Position numbers and translations under genes: made by a program
Assembly: GCA_030431355.1 (NCBI GenBank)
Contig: JAUIJG010000176.1
Location: 1-10,284, forward strand
Reading direction: 5' to 3'
DNA from: a bacterium
GTDB lineage: Bacteria; Cyanobacteriota; Vampirovibrionia; Obscuribacterales; Obscuribacteraceae
Length of the DNA: 10,284 bases
Notes under the pieces: generated by a model
What the model was told of the DNA's origin: nothing
The model's database searches: none
Seen by the model: the letters and a program-made list of their open reading frames with translations, nothing else
Shown: piece by piece, positions 1 through 5,957 of the stretch
How the letters are laid out: each line of letters starts with the position of its first letter
Position numbering within the stretch: the first letter of the stretch is position 1

Positions 1-62
1 ATATTAGATTATATTATCCAAATTATTACTCTTTATTGAACACTTAAGAGCTTATTAATATC

Positions 63-245
63 ATGAAAGATTTTAATAAATTTTTTAATGTTCTAAAGGA
101 AATTGGATATACATATCCTGAAATAAAAAAATTAAATCTTTCACCTGATATAGATGCGTTTGTGAGAACTTTGGAAGAAGAAAGTGACAAAAAAGGTGAC
201 ACTGACCCAGACACCACGGATCTCAAAAACGCTCCGCAATACTAG
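63..245 (+). CDS. small AT-rich hypothetical protein (60 aa)
   Basis: I do not recognise this protein. It begins M-K-D-F-N-K-F-F and is rich in Lys, Asn and Phe in the first half. The second half is acidic and polar (a run of E-E-E followed by D/T/K-rich sequence). There is no signal peptide, membrane segment or Cys motif. The ATG has only a weak AAGAG about 12 nt upstream (46-50), so the start is poorly supported. The stop codon lies in the loop of a terminator hairpin, which fits a real gene end. The base composition is clearly more AT-rich than the genes that follow, suggesting a different origin or weak selection. It is convergent with pyrF. It could also be a chance ORF in AT-rich spacer DNA or the C-terminal part of a longer element starting before the window. 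Confidence 0.35.
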   Translation: MKDFNKFFNVLKEIGYTYPEIKKLNLSPDIDAFVRTLEEESDKKGDTDPDTTDLKNAPQY

Positions 246-258
246 TTGAAGCGTTTTT
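225..258. terminator. bidirectional intrinsic terminator
   Basis: AAAAACGCT (225-233) is a perfect inverted repeat with AGCGTTTTT (250-258), separated by a 16-nt loop. Read on the plus strand the stem ends in a T run. Read on the minus strand the A run becomes the T run. It can therefore serve both the small ORF at 63-245, whose stop codon is in the loop, and the convergent pyrF, which ends 24 nt away. The GC core is short (four G-C pairs), so efficiency may be modest. Confidence 0.55.
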
Positions 259-281
259 CAAGAATTTGATTTGAATCAATC

Positions 282-1019
282 TCAGGAGATGGCCGACTCC
301 ATCTCTTCCACGACTTTTCTGGCAGCCTCAGCTTTGTCTTTTGCGGTGGTGATTGGCCGTCCCACGACAAGATAGTCGGAGCCGTTTTTGATGGCATCTT
401 TTGGACTTACTATTCGAGACTGGTCATCGGTACTTGCCCAGGCCGGTCGAATTCCAGGTGTTACGATGAGAAAGTCTTCTCCCACTGCTTCTCTAATCAG
501 TTTTGATTCCCTGGCGGAGGCCACCACGCCATCAAGCCCAGCTTGTTTTGTTAGTTTGGCTAGCTTTCTGACTTGATCGCTTACGGAAACAGAGACCGAT
601 AGCTCGTCTTTGAGCATTGTCTCGCTTATGCTGGTCAAAATAGTCACCGCTATTAGTATCGGTTTCTCTATCGTCAACTTTGCGGCAACTTCATCTCTTG
701 CACCAACTGCCGCTTTCATCATCTCCAGACCGCCGGTGGCGTGAATATTGAACATTGAGATTTTCTGGCGAGTTATGTTTCTGGCTGCTCCGGCCACCGT
801 ATTAGGAATATCCATAAATTTGCCGTCGAAAAAGACTTTGATCTCCTCTTCTTCGATCATTTTGAATATTTCAGTACCGGAATTAGTAAACAGTTCGAGT
901 CCTATTTTGAACATGCCGGTATGTTCTCTTAACTCGTCTATCAGCTTGCGAGCTGTATCCAGGTCGGAGGTATCGAGGGCGACTATCAGTTTGTCTTTTG
1001 CTCGGGTGGTTGTTTTCAT
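282..1019 (-). CDS. pyrF: orotidine 5'-phosphate decarboxylase
   Basis: This is the last enzyme of de novo UMP synthesis, which decarboxylates OMP to UMP in the cytoplasm. The 245-residue length is typical of the short bacterial (group I) PyrF family. The catalytic Asp-Lys-Asp array is intact: D65-x-K67-x-x-D70 followed by I-P-N-T. The upstream substrate residues D16 (V-A-L-D) and K38 (F-K-I-G-L-E) are also present. Near the C-terminus the phosphate-binding region V-T-P-G-I-R-P is followed by D-D-Q-x-R and then Y-L-V-V-G-R-P-I. The ATG start is preceded by AAGAAGAG a few bases upstream on the minus strand. It lies 110 nt downstream of rpmE in the same direction, with a strong hairpin in the gap, so it is probably cotranscribed with rpmE but separately modulated. 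No other pyr genes are visible. Confidence 0.97.
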   Translation of the reverse strand: MKTTTRAKDKLIVALDTSDLDTARKLIDELREHTGMFKIGLELFTNSGTEIFKMIEEEEIKVFFDGKFMDIPNTVAGAARNITRQKISMFNIHATGGLEMMKAAVGARDEVAAKLTIEKPILIAVTILTSISETMLKDELSVSVSVSDQVRKLAKLTKQAGLDGVVASARESKLIREAVGEDFLIVTPGIRPAWASTDDQSRIVSPKDAIKNGSDYLVVGRPITTAKDKAEAARKVVEEMESAIS

Positions 1020-1058
1020 GGTCTCTTCTTTAAGTAGAATTTATGGTAGATGAAGCAA

Positions 1059-1083
1059 GACCTGACAACAATATTGCCAGGTC
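1059..1083 (-). promoter_or_regulatory. rpmE-pyrF intergenic RNA hairpin
   Basis: In the minus-strand transcript GACCTGGCAA pairs with TTGTCAGGTC across a 5-nt loop, giving a 10-bp stem with one G-U wobble. The same position is an A-C mismatch if read as plus-strand RNA, so the structure fits the rpmE-pyrF direction better. It is followed by TTGCTTCATCT rather than a clean T run. It may therefore be a partial terminator, an attenuator or an RNA-processing or stability element ahead of pyrF. Confidence 0.45.
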
Positions 1084-1129
1084 GTCTCAGATAATACGAT
1101 GCTCTAAAGCGGTCTTGCTGCTTTTGCAG

Positions 1130-1354
1130 TTAGCCGGTTTTAGCTTCTTCTTTCTTGTCCTGACGATAGCGCTTCATGAAGCGGTCTACACGTCCTTCGG
1201 TATCCACAATCTTCTGTTGACCGGTGTAGAAAGGATGGCAGGCGCTGCAAATTTCTACACGAATCGACTCTTGGGTGGAACCGAGTTGGACTTCGCTGCC
1301 GCAGACACAGCTGGCGACAACTTCGTGATACTCGGGATGAATTCCTTCTTTCAT
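1130..1354 (-). CDS. rpmE: 50S ribosomal protein L31 (zinc-binding form)
   Basis: L31 is a small protein of the large ribosomal subunit that helps bridge it to the 30S head. The 74-residue protein starts M-K-E-G-I-H-P, the usual L31 N-terminus. It has the zinc ligands of the C+ type at C16-x-C18 and C36-x-x-C39, followed by H-P-F-Y-T-G and a basic tail with R-V-D-R-F. Because all four cysteines are present it is the zinc-containing paralogue rather than the zinc-independent YkgM/YtiA type. A GGAA just before the ATG is the only visible ribosome site. A near-consensus promoter lies about 25 nt upstream. pyrF follows in the same direction. Confidence 0.96.
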   Translation of the reverse strand: MKEGIHPEYHEVVASCVCGSEVQLGSTQESIRVEICSACHPFYTGQQKIVDTEGRVDRFMKRYRQDKKEEAKTG

Positions 1355-1378
1355 AATTCCGTACCAGTGCTTATGGTG

Positions 1379-1408
1379 ATTATAATGATAAGTATGGAAT
1401 CATATCAA
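1379..1408 (-). promoter_or_regulatory. sigma-70 type promoter for rpmE(-pyrF)
   Basis: On the minus strand TTGATA (1408-1403, 5 of 6 to the -35 consensus) is followed by an 18-nt spacer and a perfect TATAAT (1384-1379). Transcription would start near 1372, giving a leader of about 18 nt before the rpmE ATG. This suggests that rpmE-pyrF is transcribed independently of the envelope genes upstream. Confidence 0.72.
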
Positions 1409-1530
1409 AGAATTGTGCATCCCATGTCTTATTCAGGCGCTTTGTAAGGTTCTTTTACGTCTTTTCCCGACGGATATAAGTTAGGCGGAGCTAATCTGTT
1501 TGCTTGGCAACCCGGTTTGGTGAGAACAGC
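1409..1530. other. GerMN gene to rpmE promoter gap
   Basis: This 122-nt spacer lies between the GerMN gene stop and the rpmE promoter. I see only short potential stems on the minus strand (TTAG/CTAA and CGTC/GACG), the second followed by an A-rich rather than T-rich stretch. There is no convincing terminator and no small ORF worth calling. Confidence 0.4.
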
Positions 1531-2082
1531 TCAGTTGATCGGTTGCTTAATCTCCAGACCATCTATCTGATTAGCTGATAGTCGAGCCCCTTCAATACTC
1601 AAGTAGACCTTTGATTCTCCAGCAACTTTGTTTACCGTCTTAGCCAGTTGGTCTAGCCGGGTCTGTATGGAGAGAGGACCGCCACCGGAGGTGAAGCGCT
1701 GGGAGAGATTCAACTCTATCTTGTCTCCTTCTTTTTCAATACCGAGAAGAATAGTTCCCCGGGGAATCTCTGAAGATATTCCTTCTTTAGACTCTGAATC
1801 ATCGGGACCGGCTAGTAGTTGACTAACTGCGGATTCTACTGGGTCGCCACCTGTTTTGGACCTGGCCACTGGTACCAGAGTAAGGTCATCGCCTTCGGTT
1901 TTAACAAACCAGACTGTAACACCATTTTTCTTAGCAGAACCGGATTTGGTATTTCCCTGATCGGCCGGGTCCATGGCTGAATCTGTTTTGGGACCACAGC
2001 CAGTCATGCAGGTAAGGGACATCACAATCAGAGAAGCAAGTCCGCATTTCCAGATAGGTGTTCTCCAATATCTTTTATTCAT
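1531..2082 (-). CDS. GerMN-domain lipoprotein
   Basis: This is a predicted exported lipoprotein of 183 residues. The N-terminus has a basic start, a hydrophobic stretch (L15-M21) and a lipobox-like M-T-G-C with lipidation expected at C29. A linker rich in Gly, Ser and Lys follows (about 30-53). Residues about 55-175 match the GerMN fold: V-T-V-W-F-V opening strand, then A-V-S-Q-L-L-A-G-P helix, I-P-R-G-T turn, and a K-I-E-L-N-L-S strand with a Q-x-R-F end. GerMN domains occur in spore-germination protein GerM and in many envelope proteins of non-sporulating bacteria, cyanobacteria included, so no sporulation role follows. The gene begins 32 nt after the DUF2993 gene in the same direction, so the two are probably cotranscribed and act in the same envelope process. 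The ribosome site is weak (AGGA about 14 nt upstream). Confidence 0.84.
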   Translation of the reverse strand: MNKRYWRTPIWKCGLASLIVMSLTCMTGCGPKTDSAMDPADQGNTKSGSAKKNGVTVWFVKTEGDDLTLVPVARSKTGGDPVESAVSQLLAGPDDSESKEGISSEIPRGTILLGIEKEGDKIELNLSQRFTSGGGPLSIQTRLDQLAKTVNKVAGESKVYLSIEGARLSANQIDGLEIKQPIN

Positions 2083-2114
2083 CAGTTTTTTTCGAATCCT
2101 TTTCTACTCTTTGT

Positions 2115-3050
2115 CTACTCTTTTTGATCTTTTTTGTCGGTAATAGGTACAAGAATCAGCTCTCCGGCTCCGTCCACTTTTCCATTTGCGATATCGAAAT
2201 TAGAGAGCCTGAAGGCATGAGTTCTCCTATCATAACGTCCGAAGTCTACTATCGGATTTATCAGTTCCGAGACGAAGTCGGCAAATTTTTCCGGATCTAC
2301 GATGTATTGAGAATCGACGCTTAAATCTTTGATCACTATTCTCTGGTTGCCTTCTAGTACCGGCTCACCCTTTATCACCACCGGGACTCCGGTATCGGGG
2401 GCACCACCCTTAGTGATCAATTCTCCTTCTATTATCAGTTGATCTTCTTCAATAGTAACTTCCGGATCTATTATATCCAGCTGTTGTTCGCCAAGACCCG
2501 GCAGATCCAGTTTGAGACCCCGGAGAGAAGAGATGATTTTATGGCTGGCCAAAGCCCTGGTAACGTCTTTCTGGGTGACACTACCCTCGACGTTTATAGC
2601 CAGCGGGCTTTTCATGTAGGAGCCTTTCACCCTGTGTTTTGAGACCCAAAGCGGCATCTTGGTGTTTAAAGTAATGTCCGACACCGAAACACCTTCCACA
2701 TTGGAATCCTCAAGGGAGATATCGGCCGACTTTATTTTGCCTGCTATTAAGTCTGTGAGACTGAAAGTCTTCAGTTTTACTTTTACTTTCCCTCCCACTT
2801 CTCGCTTTATCAAGTAACCGGCTACTTTGCCGCCGACAAACTGGGTAAGCATATTGATGCCGGAGTACTTTTGCAGCCCACGGGAGAATTTGTTTCCGAT
2901 AGGAAATGAAGGTTTGATTTCCTCTTTCTTCTCTGTCTCTGATGCTACCGCCGATAGGGTCATACTGATATCAGTCGCCATGATCAACTGGCAGCATGTT
3001 AGTAGCAGTACGATTAGCAGTGATTTTGATAGGAGAGAAAGGACTTTCAT
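2115..3050 (-). CDS. DUF2993 (LmeA-like) exported protein
   Basis: This 311-residue protein has a hydrophobic N-terminal signal or anchor (about residues 2-24 of this start). An acidic/Lys patch follows, then a long beta-rich body with features of DUF2993: repeated G-K-V-K-V-K-L-K-x-F/S-L-T-D-L-I-x-G-K-I type strands near the start and V-K-D-L-S/V-D-F type strands near the end. Members of this family are found mainly in Cyanobacteria and Actinobacteria, and mycobacterial LmeA binds phospholipid and acts in lipoglycan assembly. The substrate here is unknown. I chose the ATG at 3050 over an in-frame TTG at 3089. The ATG puts the signal peptide at the very N-terminus and has GGAA about 8 nt upstream, whereas the TTG has no ribosome site. 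An L-L-T-C sequence resembles a lipobox but has an unfavourable Thr before Cys. It is followed 32 nt later by the GerMN gene. Confidence 0.8.
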   Translation of the reverse strand: MKVLSLLSKSLLIVLLLTCCQLIMATDISMTLSAVASETEKKEEIKPSFPIGNKFSRGLQKYSGINMLTQFVGGKVAGYLIKREVGGKVKVKLKTFSLTDLIAGKIKSADISLEDSNVEGVSVSDITLNTKMPLWVSKHRVKGSYMKSPLAINVEGSVTQKDVTRALASHKIISSLRGLKLDLPGLGEQQLDIIDPEVTIEEDQLIIEGELITKGGAPDTGVPVVIKGEPVLEGNQRIVIKDLSVDSQYIVDPEKFADFVSELINPIVDFGRYDRRTHAFRLSNFDIANGKVDGAGELILVPITDKKDQKE

Positions 3051-3111
3051 AGAGACGTTTCCAGAAAGAAATCTCAAAAAGCTTATCAAAATAGGTTCGG
3101 GCTTTGGTTTA

Positions 3112-3137
3112 AGCCTGCTTTAGCTGAAAAGCAGGTT
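3112..3137. promoter_or_regulatory. hairpin between response regulator and DUF2993 genes
   Basis: CCTGCTTT (3114-3121) and AAAGCAGG (3128-3135) form a perfect 8-bp stem with a 6-nt loop, extendable by one G-T and one A-T pair. It sits in the 95-nt gap after the response-regulator stop. Neither strand has a strong T run after it, so it is more likely a weak terminator, attenuator or mRNA-end stabiliser than a full stop. Confidence 0.4.
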
Positions 3138-3145
3138 CCGGCTTT

Positions 3146-3991
3146 CTATCTGCCACCCCTGCCTTTGTCGTCTTTTAAATTGCGCATTTTTTCGGAAAGT
3201 GCTTCTTTAAGAAGTTCATTCTGTCGAAGCAAAGCTTTGAGGTGTTCGTTGGCGATGGCTAGCTCCGCCTGGAGCTCTGCAACAGTCTGCTCATGGCTAA
3301 CCCCGGTTACAGGATCTCTTCCCGGCACCTTGGGAAGAAGAACGTATCCATGCTGCACGGCTTTGAGGGCCGCGGCTGTTCTGGTGGGCACTTTCAACTT
3401 GGCCAGGATACACTCGATATGTTTTTCGACAGTCCTGAGCTTCATATCAAGCTCTTCTGCTATCTCTTTGTTCCTGAGATCCAAACGAATAAGAACTTCA
3501 ATCTCACGGTCTGTGAGGTTGCTGTTAGGAGCGCTGGATGAAGGTTGTTGCTTGACCAGCTGGGTGATTTTCGGGTCACAGTACGGAAGTCCGCGGGTAA
3601 CCTGCTCGATTGCCGAAAACAAGGTTCTGGGACCTGAGCTTTTCAGGCAGAATCCCCGTGCTCCAGCTCTCATGAGCTGGTTGTGATACTTGGTGGCGTG
3701 GTAAGAATCGGTGAGAACAAGCACATTGGAGTTAGGCAGTTCTTGACTTACCCTTCTGCAAACTTCAACTCCGTTCAAGACATCGAGATCCACATCCAGG
3801 ATGATAAAGTCCGGTTTCAAGCTGCGAATAATCTCACAGGCAGACATTCCGTCTGCTGCTTCGGCGACTATTTCTACGACTTCGGAGACAACTCTCTTGA
3901 GACCGAAGCGAATTAGTTCATGTCTTTCGCAGAGAACTGTTCTCGGTCTAAACATTGAAGGGCGATTCATAGGCTGTATCGATGGATCCAA
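3146..3991 (-). CDS. NarL/LuxR-family response regulator with C-terminal coiled coil
   Basis: This is a 281-residue two-component DNA-binding regulator. A receiver domain spans about residues 16-135. The likely phospho-acceptor is D66 (F-I-I-L-D, with N-G eight residues on), the switch Thr is T94 (V-L-V-L-T-D) and the conserved Lys is K117 (G-F-C-L-K). The acidic pocket is E22-R23-H24 instead of the usual D-D-H, so one metal-binding Asp is replaced by Arg. A LuxR-type helix-turn-helix follows at about 159-214 (L-T-x-R-E-I-E-V-L, N-K-E-I-A, T-V-E-K-H, A-K-L-K-V). An extra heptad-like Leu/Glu/Ala tail at about 234-275 predicts a coiled coil and is absent from minimal NarL proteins. The TTG start is chosen because GGAGA lies six bases upstream; the ATGs at codons 8 and 13 have no such site. 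No partner kinase is in the window. The first genes downstream are the two envelope genes. Confidence 0.92.
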   Translation of the reverse strand: MDPSIQPMNRPSMFRPRTVLCERHELIRFGLKRVVSEVVEIVAEAADGMSACEIIRSLKPDFIILDVDLDVLNGVEVCRRVSQELPNSNVLVLTDSYHATKYHNQLMRAGARGFCLKSSGPRTLFSAIEQVTRGLPYCDPKITQLVKQQPSSSAPNSNLTDREIEVLIRLDLRNKEIAEELDMKLRTVEKHIECILAKLKVPTRTAAALKAVQHGYVLLPKVPGRDPVTGVSHEQTVAELQAELAIANEHLKALLRQNELLKEALSEKMRNLKDDKGRGGR

Positions 3992-3996
3992 TCTGG

Positions 3997-4043
3997 TCTC
4001 CGCTTGAATTGGCTTGGTTTTCAGGAGACTCTCCCGCAGGAGA
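3997..4043 (-). promoter_or_regulatory. response-regulator leader with possible Shine-Dalgarno sequestration
   Basis: Read in the minus-strand mRNA, four 5-nt blocks alternate: TCTCC (4043-4039), GGAGA (4034-4030), TCTCC (4028-4024) and GGAGA (4001-3997). The last is the ribosome site of the TTG start at 3991. Blocks 1 and 2 can form a hairpin with loop TGCG. Block 3 is then free to pair with block 4 across 22 nt and cover the ribosome site. The stems are only 5 bp, so this is a suggestion, not a proven switch. Confidence 0.3.
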
Positions 4044-4234
4044 ATATCTTACTAAATAATACTCGAACTAATTGTAGCAATGCCTGGCGCTTCTACCATC
4101 AGTTTTGCATCTTTTGTTTAACTAATAAGATAGCTCCACTTCGAGACGGTGGCAAATAATATGGAGCCGGTTCACTAGCAAATCTGTGCTTTATCCTGCC
4201 ATTGGATGTCTTTAGGCGGTGCTAGAATTTTTGC

Positions 4235-4261
4235 TTGACATTGCCTTTCATTTGATATTCT
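4235..4261 (+). promoter_or_regulatory. candidate promoter for the TPR-RDD gene
   Basis: A perfect -35 TTGACA lies at 4235-4240. The best -10 is TATTCT at 4256-4261 (4 of 6), with a spacer of only 15 nt. At the usual 17 nt the sequence is poor. A start near 4268 would give a leader of about 110 nt before the ATG at 4377. Confidence 0.4.
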
Positions 4262-4358
4262 TAAAACTTAACTACTGACAAGGGTAGTCCGGGTCGAGGG
4301 AAATTGATCACCTGACTCAGTTATATAAGACGCCTGGATTAGCTCTGTACGACAACCT

Positions 4359-4384
4359 AAAGAATGCCCGAAAAGAATGCCCGA
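4359..4384 (+). repeat. 13-bp tandem duplication at the TPR-RDD start codon
   Basis: AAAGAATGCCCGA is present twice, back to back (4359-4371 and 4372-4384). Each copy contains an ATG-CCC-GA. The second ATG (4377) opens the long ORF. The first (4364) is out of frame with it and opens a 13-codon ORF. Because 13 is not a multiple of three, copy number changes the frame relation of upstream sequence to the gene. Confidence 0.9.
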
Positions 4385-5759
4385 ATCAAAATTCAGCCAA
4401 ATTAAGTCCTGTTCCCTGGGTCTGGTAGCCCTGGTCAATGTTTTGATGCTTCGATTTGAAGAAGCAGAGCGAAAACTCGATTCTGCCATCGAGTGTTCGG
4501 ACAGGGTTGCTTATAACTATGGCTTAAGAGCTTATGTCAGGATTCGTCTGGAAAACTTTCAGGGCGCCATCGATGATGCCACAGCGAAGCTTGCGCTTAA
4601 ACCAGAGGAAGCCGCTACCTATGCCCTGAGGGGATGGGCGTTTTATTGTCTCAACCAATTTGAGAACACTATCGATGATATCTCCAGAGCTCTGGAGCTT
4701 GATCCCGGGAGAAAGACGGATTATCAAGATACTCTCAGGTTGATCGATTGTTACCAGAACCTCGGAAAAGATAGGGAAGCCATTAATATATGCGATGAAG
4801 TTATCTCTCTTTCCTCCTTTGAATTTTTCCTTCTGGAACTAAGGGTGAGGAAAGCTGCTTCTTTGATGAATTTGATTCTCTACGATGAAAGTTTGGAGGA
4901 GCTTGAGCGAGCCATTGATTTAGCCGGAAACTCAGATCGGGCAGAATTGCATAAGATGAAGGCAGATCTCTACGAGCTTAAGGGTGAGACTGATCTTGCC
5001 AGATTTGAAAAGGAGAGCCGCAACGAGATCAAGCTTCAGCAGGCAGCCTTGACGGAATGGATGCCTGCCACCACAGCAAGAAGATTGCTCGCCAACCTTG
5101 TGGATGGTTCCTTTCTCGGATTTGTCTCTTCTGTTATTTTTCTGTACGTGTTTTCCCTGGTCCCTAATATCTTAGGCGGTGGCAATGTAGACATCTCAGA
5201 TGTGGTATTGCTGATAGTGCCCTATTTTATCCTATTCTTTTGCTTCGGTTTATTCGATTCTTGTTTCCCATTTCTCAGTCTGTTTCTGGCTAGCACTATT
5301 CTCTGGGGAAGTACCCAATCTGTATCAACATCAGCACCAGAAATCTCCCTGGCTCTTATTTTTTTACTAATTGCTTCTATAAACTGTATCTATCACAGCT
5401 ATTATCTTATGGGCGCAGAACAGGCCACTCCAGGTAAGCGCTACATGGGCGTTAGGGTGACCGGCAAAGGGGGCCAGTCACTATCTCTAGTTAAAGTATT
5501 AGCTAGACATCTGATCAGAGCTTCTAGTTCATTTCTTTTCTTCTTCTTCTTGTTCTGGGGCGCCGTCAACTGGTTTTCGGCCGAGGGTCAATTAAGTTTC
5601 GGTATTCCTGGTTTTCTGTTTCTACTGATCTCATCGGTTATGTTCTACCTACTCTACTGTCGCCCGGGTCTGCACAATCTATTTTCGGCAGCGCTTGTGA
5701 GCGATGTCCGGCTGCATGGGGGCTTGGGGGCTCAGTTCGGCCTCTATCGGAACAAGTAA
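4377..5759 (+). CDS. TPR-RDD fusion membrane protein
   Basis: The 460-residue protein has two halves. Residues 1 to about 215 are TPR-like helical pairs, with repeated signatures such as F-E-E-A-E-R-K-L, F-Q-G-A-I-D-D-A, L-K-P-E-E-A and A-L-E-L-D-P-G, ending in a charged Glu/Lys helix. Residues about 230-450 form an RDD-family membrane domain. This includes R235-R236...D243 at the first membrane helix, several long hydrophobic helices, the conserved loop A-T-P-G-K-R-Y-M-G-V-R-V (about 350-361), and a late L-H-N where RDD proteins usually have L-H-D. RDD domains are small helical-bundle membrane units, some linked to ion or solute transport. No function can be assigned here. The TPRs face the cytoplasm if the first RDD helix has the usual orientation. 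The start is uncertain: no good ribosome site precedes 4377, and a Met at codon 24 is an alternative. A 198-nt gap separates it from the next, co-oriented gene. Confidence 0.87.
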   Translation: MPESKFSQIKSCSLGLVALVNVLMLRFEEAERKLDSAIECSDRVAYNYGLRAYVRIRLENFQGAIDDATAKLALKPEEAATYALRGWAFYCLNQFENTIDDISRALELDPGRKTDYQDTLRLIDCYQNLGKDREAINICDEVISLSSFEFFLLELRVRKAASLMNLILYDESLEELERAIDLAGNSDRAELHKMKADLYELKGETDLARFEKESRNEIKLQQAALTEWMPATTARRLLANLVDGSFLGFVSSVIFLYVFSLVPNILGGGNVDISDVVLLIVPYFILFFCFGLFDSCFPFLSLFLASTILWGSTQSVSTSAPEISLALIFLLIASINCIYHSYYLMGAEQATPGKRYMGVRVTGKGGQSLSLVKVLARHLIRASSSFLFFFFLFWGAVNWFSAEGQLSFGIPGFLFLLISSVMFYLLYCRPGLHNLFSAALVSDVRLHGGLGAQFGLYRNK

Positions 5760-5957
5760 GCGCCGCTGATTTTGAGCTGTTCTGGTTCTGTGTATTAGAA
5801 GCATTTAATGCGCGGATGGGAAAACTACGAAATGCCGGGGAAATCCCCCAATAGACTCCTGAGGGTGCTCAAGGGTACCTTTGAAACTGACCGGTCTTGC
5901 GATGACCGGAGGCGTCGAAGCCAGATTGAATAAATATTCGAGGTTTCTTTTTCACCC
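5760..5957 (+). promoter_or_regulatory. structured leader upstream of the TPR-rpoB operon
   Basis: This 198-nt gap holds no ORF. The best -10 is TTTAAT (5804-5809), with only a weak TTCTGG -35 at 18 nt. Downstream come three short hairpins: GGGG/CCCC with loop AAAT (5837-5848), CCTGAG/CTCAaGG with a one-base bulge (5858-5874), and CCGGTC/GACCGG with a 7-nt loop (5891-5909). None is followed by a T run, so they do not look like terminators. I could not match the arrangement to a known riboswitch class. The nearest ribosome-site-like GAGG (5940-5943) is 14 nt before the ATG, which is long. Confidence 0.4.

Larger units (their letters stand above)
3992..4376. other. divergent intergenic region
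   Basis: This 385-nt region lies between the response-regulator gene and the TPR-RDD gene. It holds the regulator's leader with alternating GGAGA/TCTCC blocks (3997-4043), a plus-strand promoter candidate near 4235-4261, and a 13-bp tandem repeat at the TPR-RDD start. For the minus strand, only weak -10-like sequences were found (TACAAT and TATTAT in the AT-rich part around 4055-4077) without a good -35. Positions 4100-4230 show no ORF, RNA gene or clear repeat. I saw no tRNA cloverleaf. Confidence 0.5.

Noticed and set aside
1043..1447. 134-codon plus-strand open frame across rpmE
   Set aside because: Antisense to rpmE with its zinc cysteines and own promoter; the product has no coherent domain.
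3051..3089. Upstream TTG start for the DUF2993 gene
   Set aside because: No ribosome site before the TTG, and it would put 13 extra residues before the signal peptide; the ATG at 3050 is better.
3165..3686. 173-codon plus-strand open frame opposite the response regulator
   Set aside because: Ser/Leu-rich complement of a clear receiver plus LuxR helix-turn-helix gene.
5760..5957. Known riboswitch (c-di-GMP, TPP, cobalamin) in the TPR-rpoB leader
   Set aside because: I could not match the conserved core sequences of these classes; only simple short hairpins are visible.
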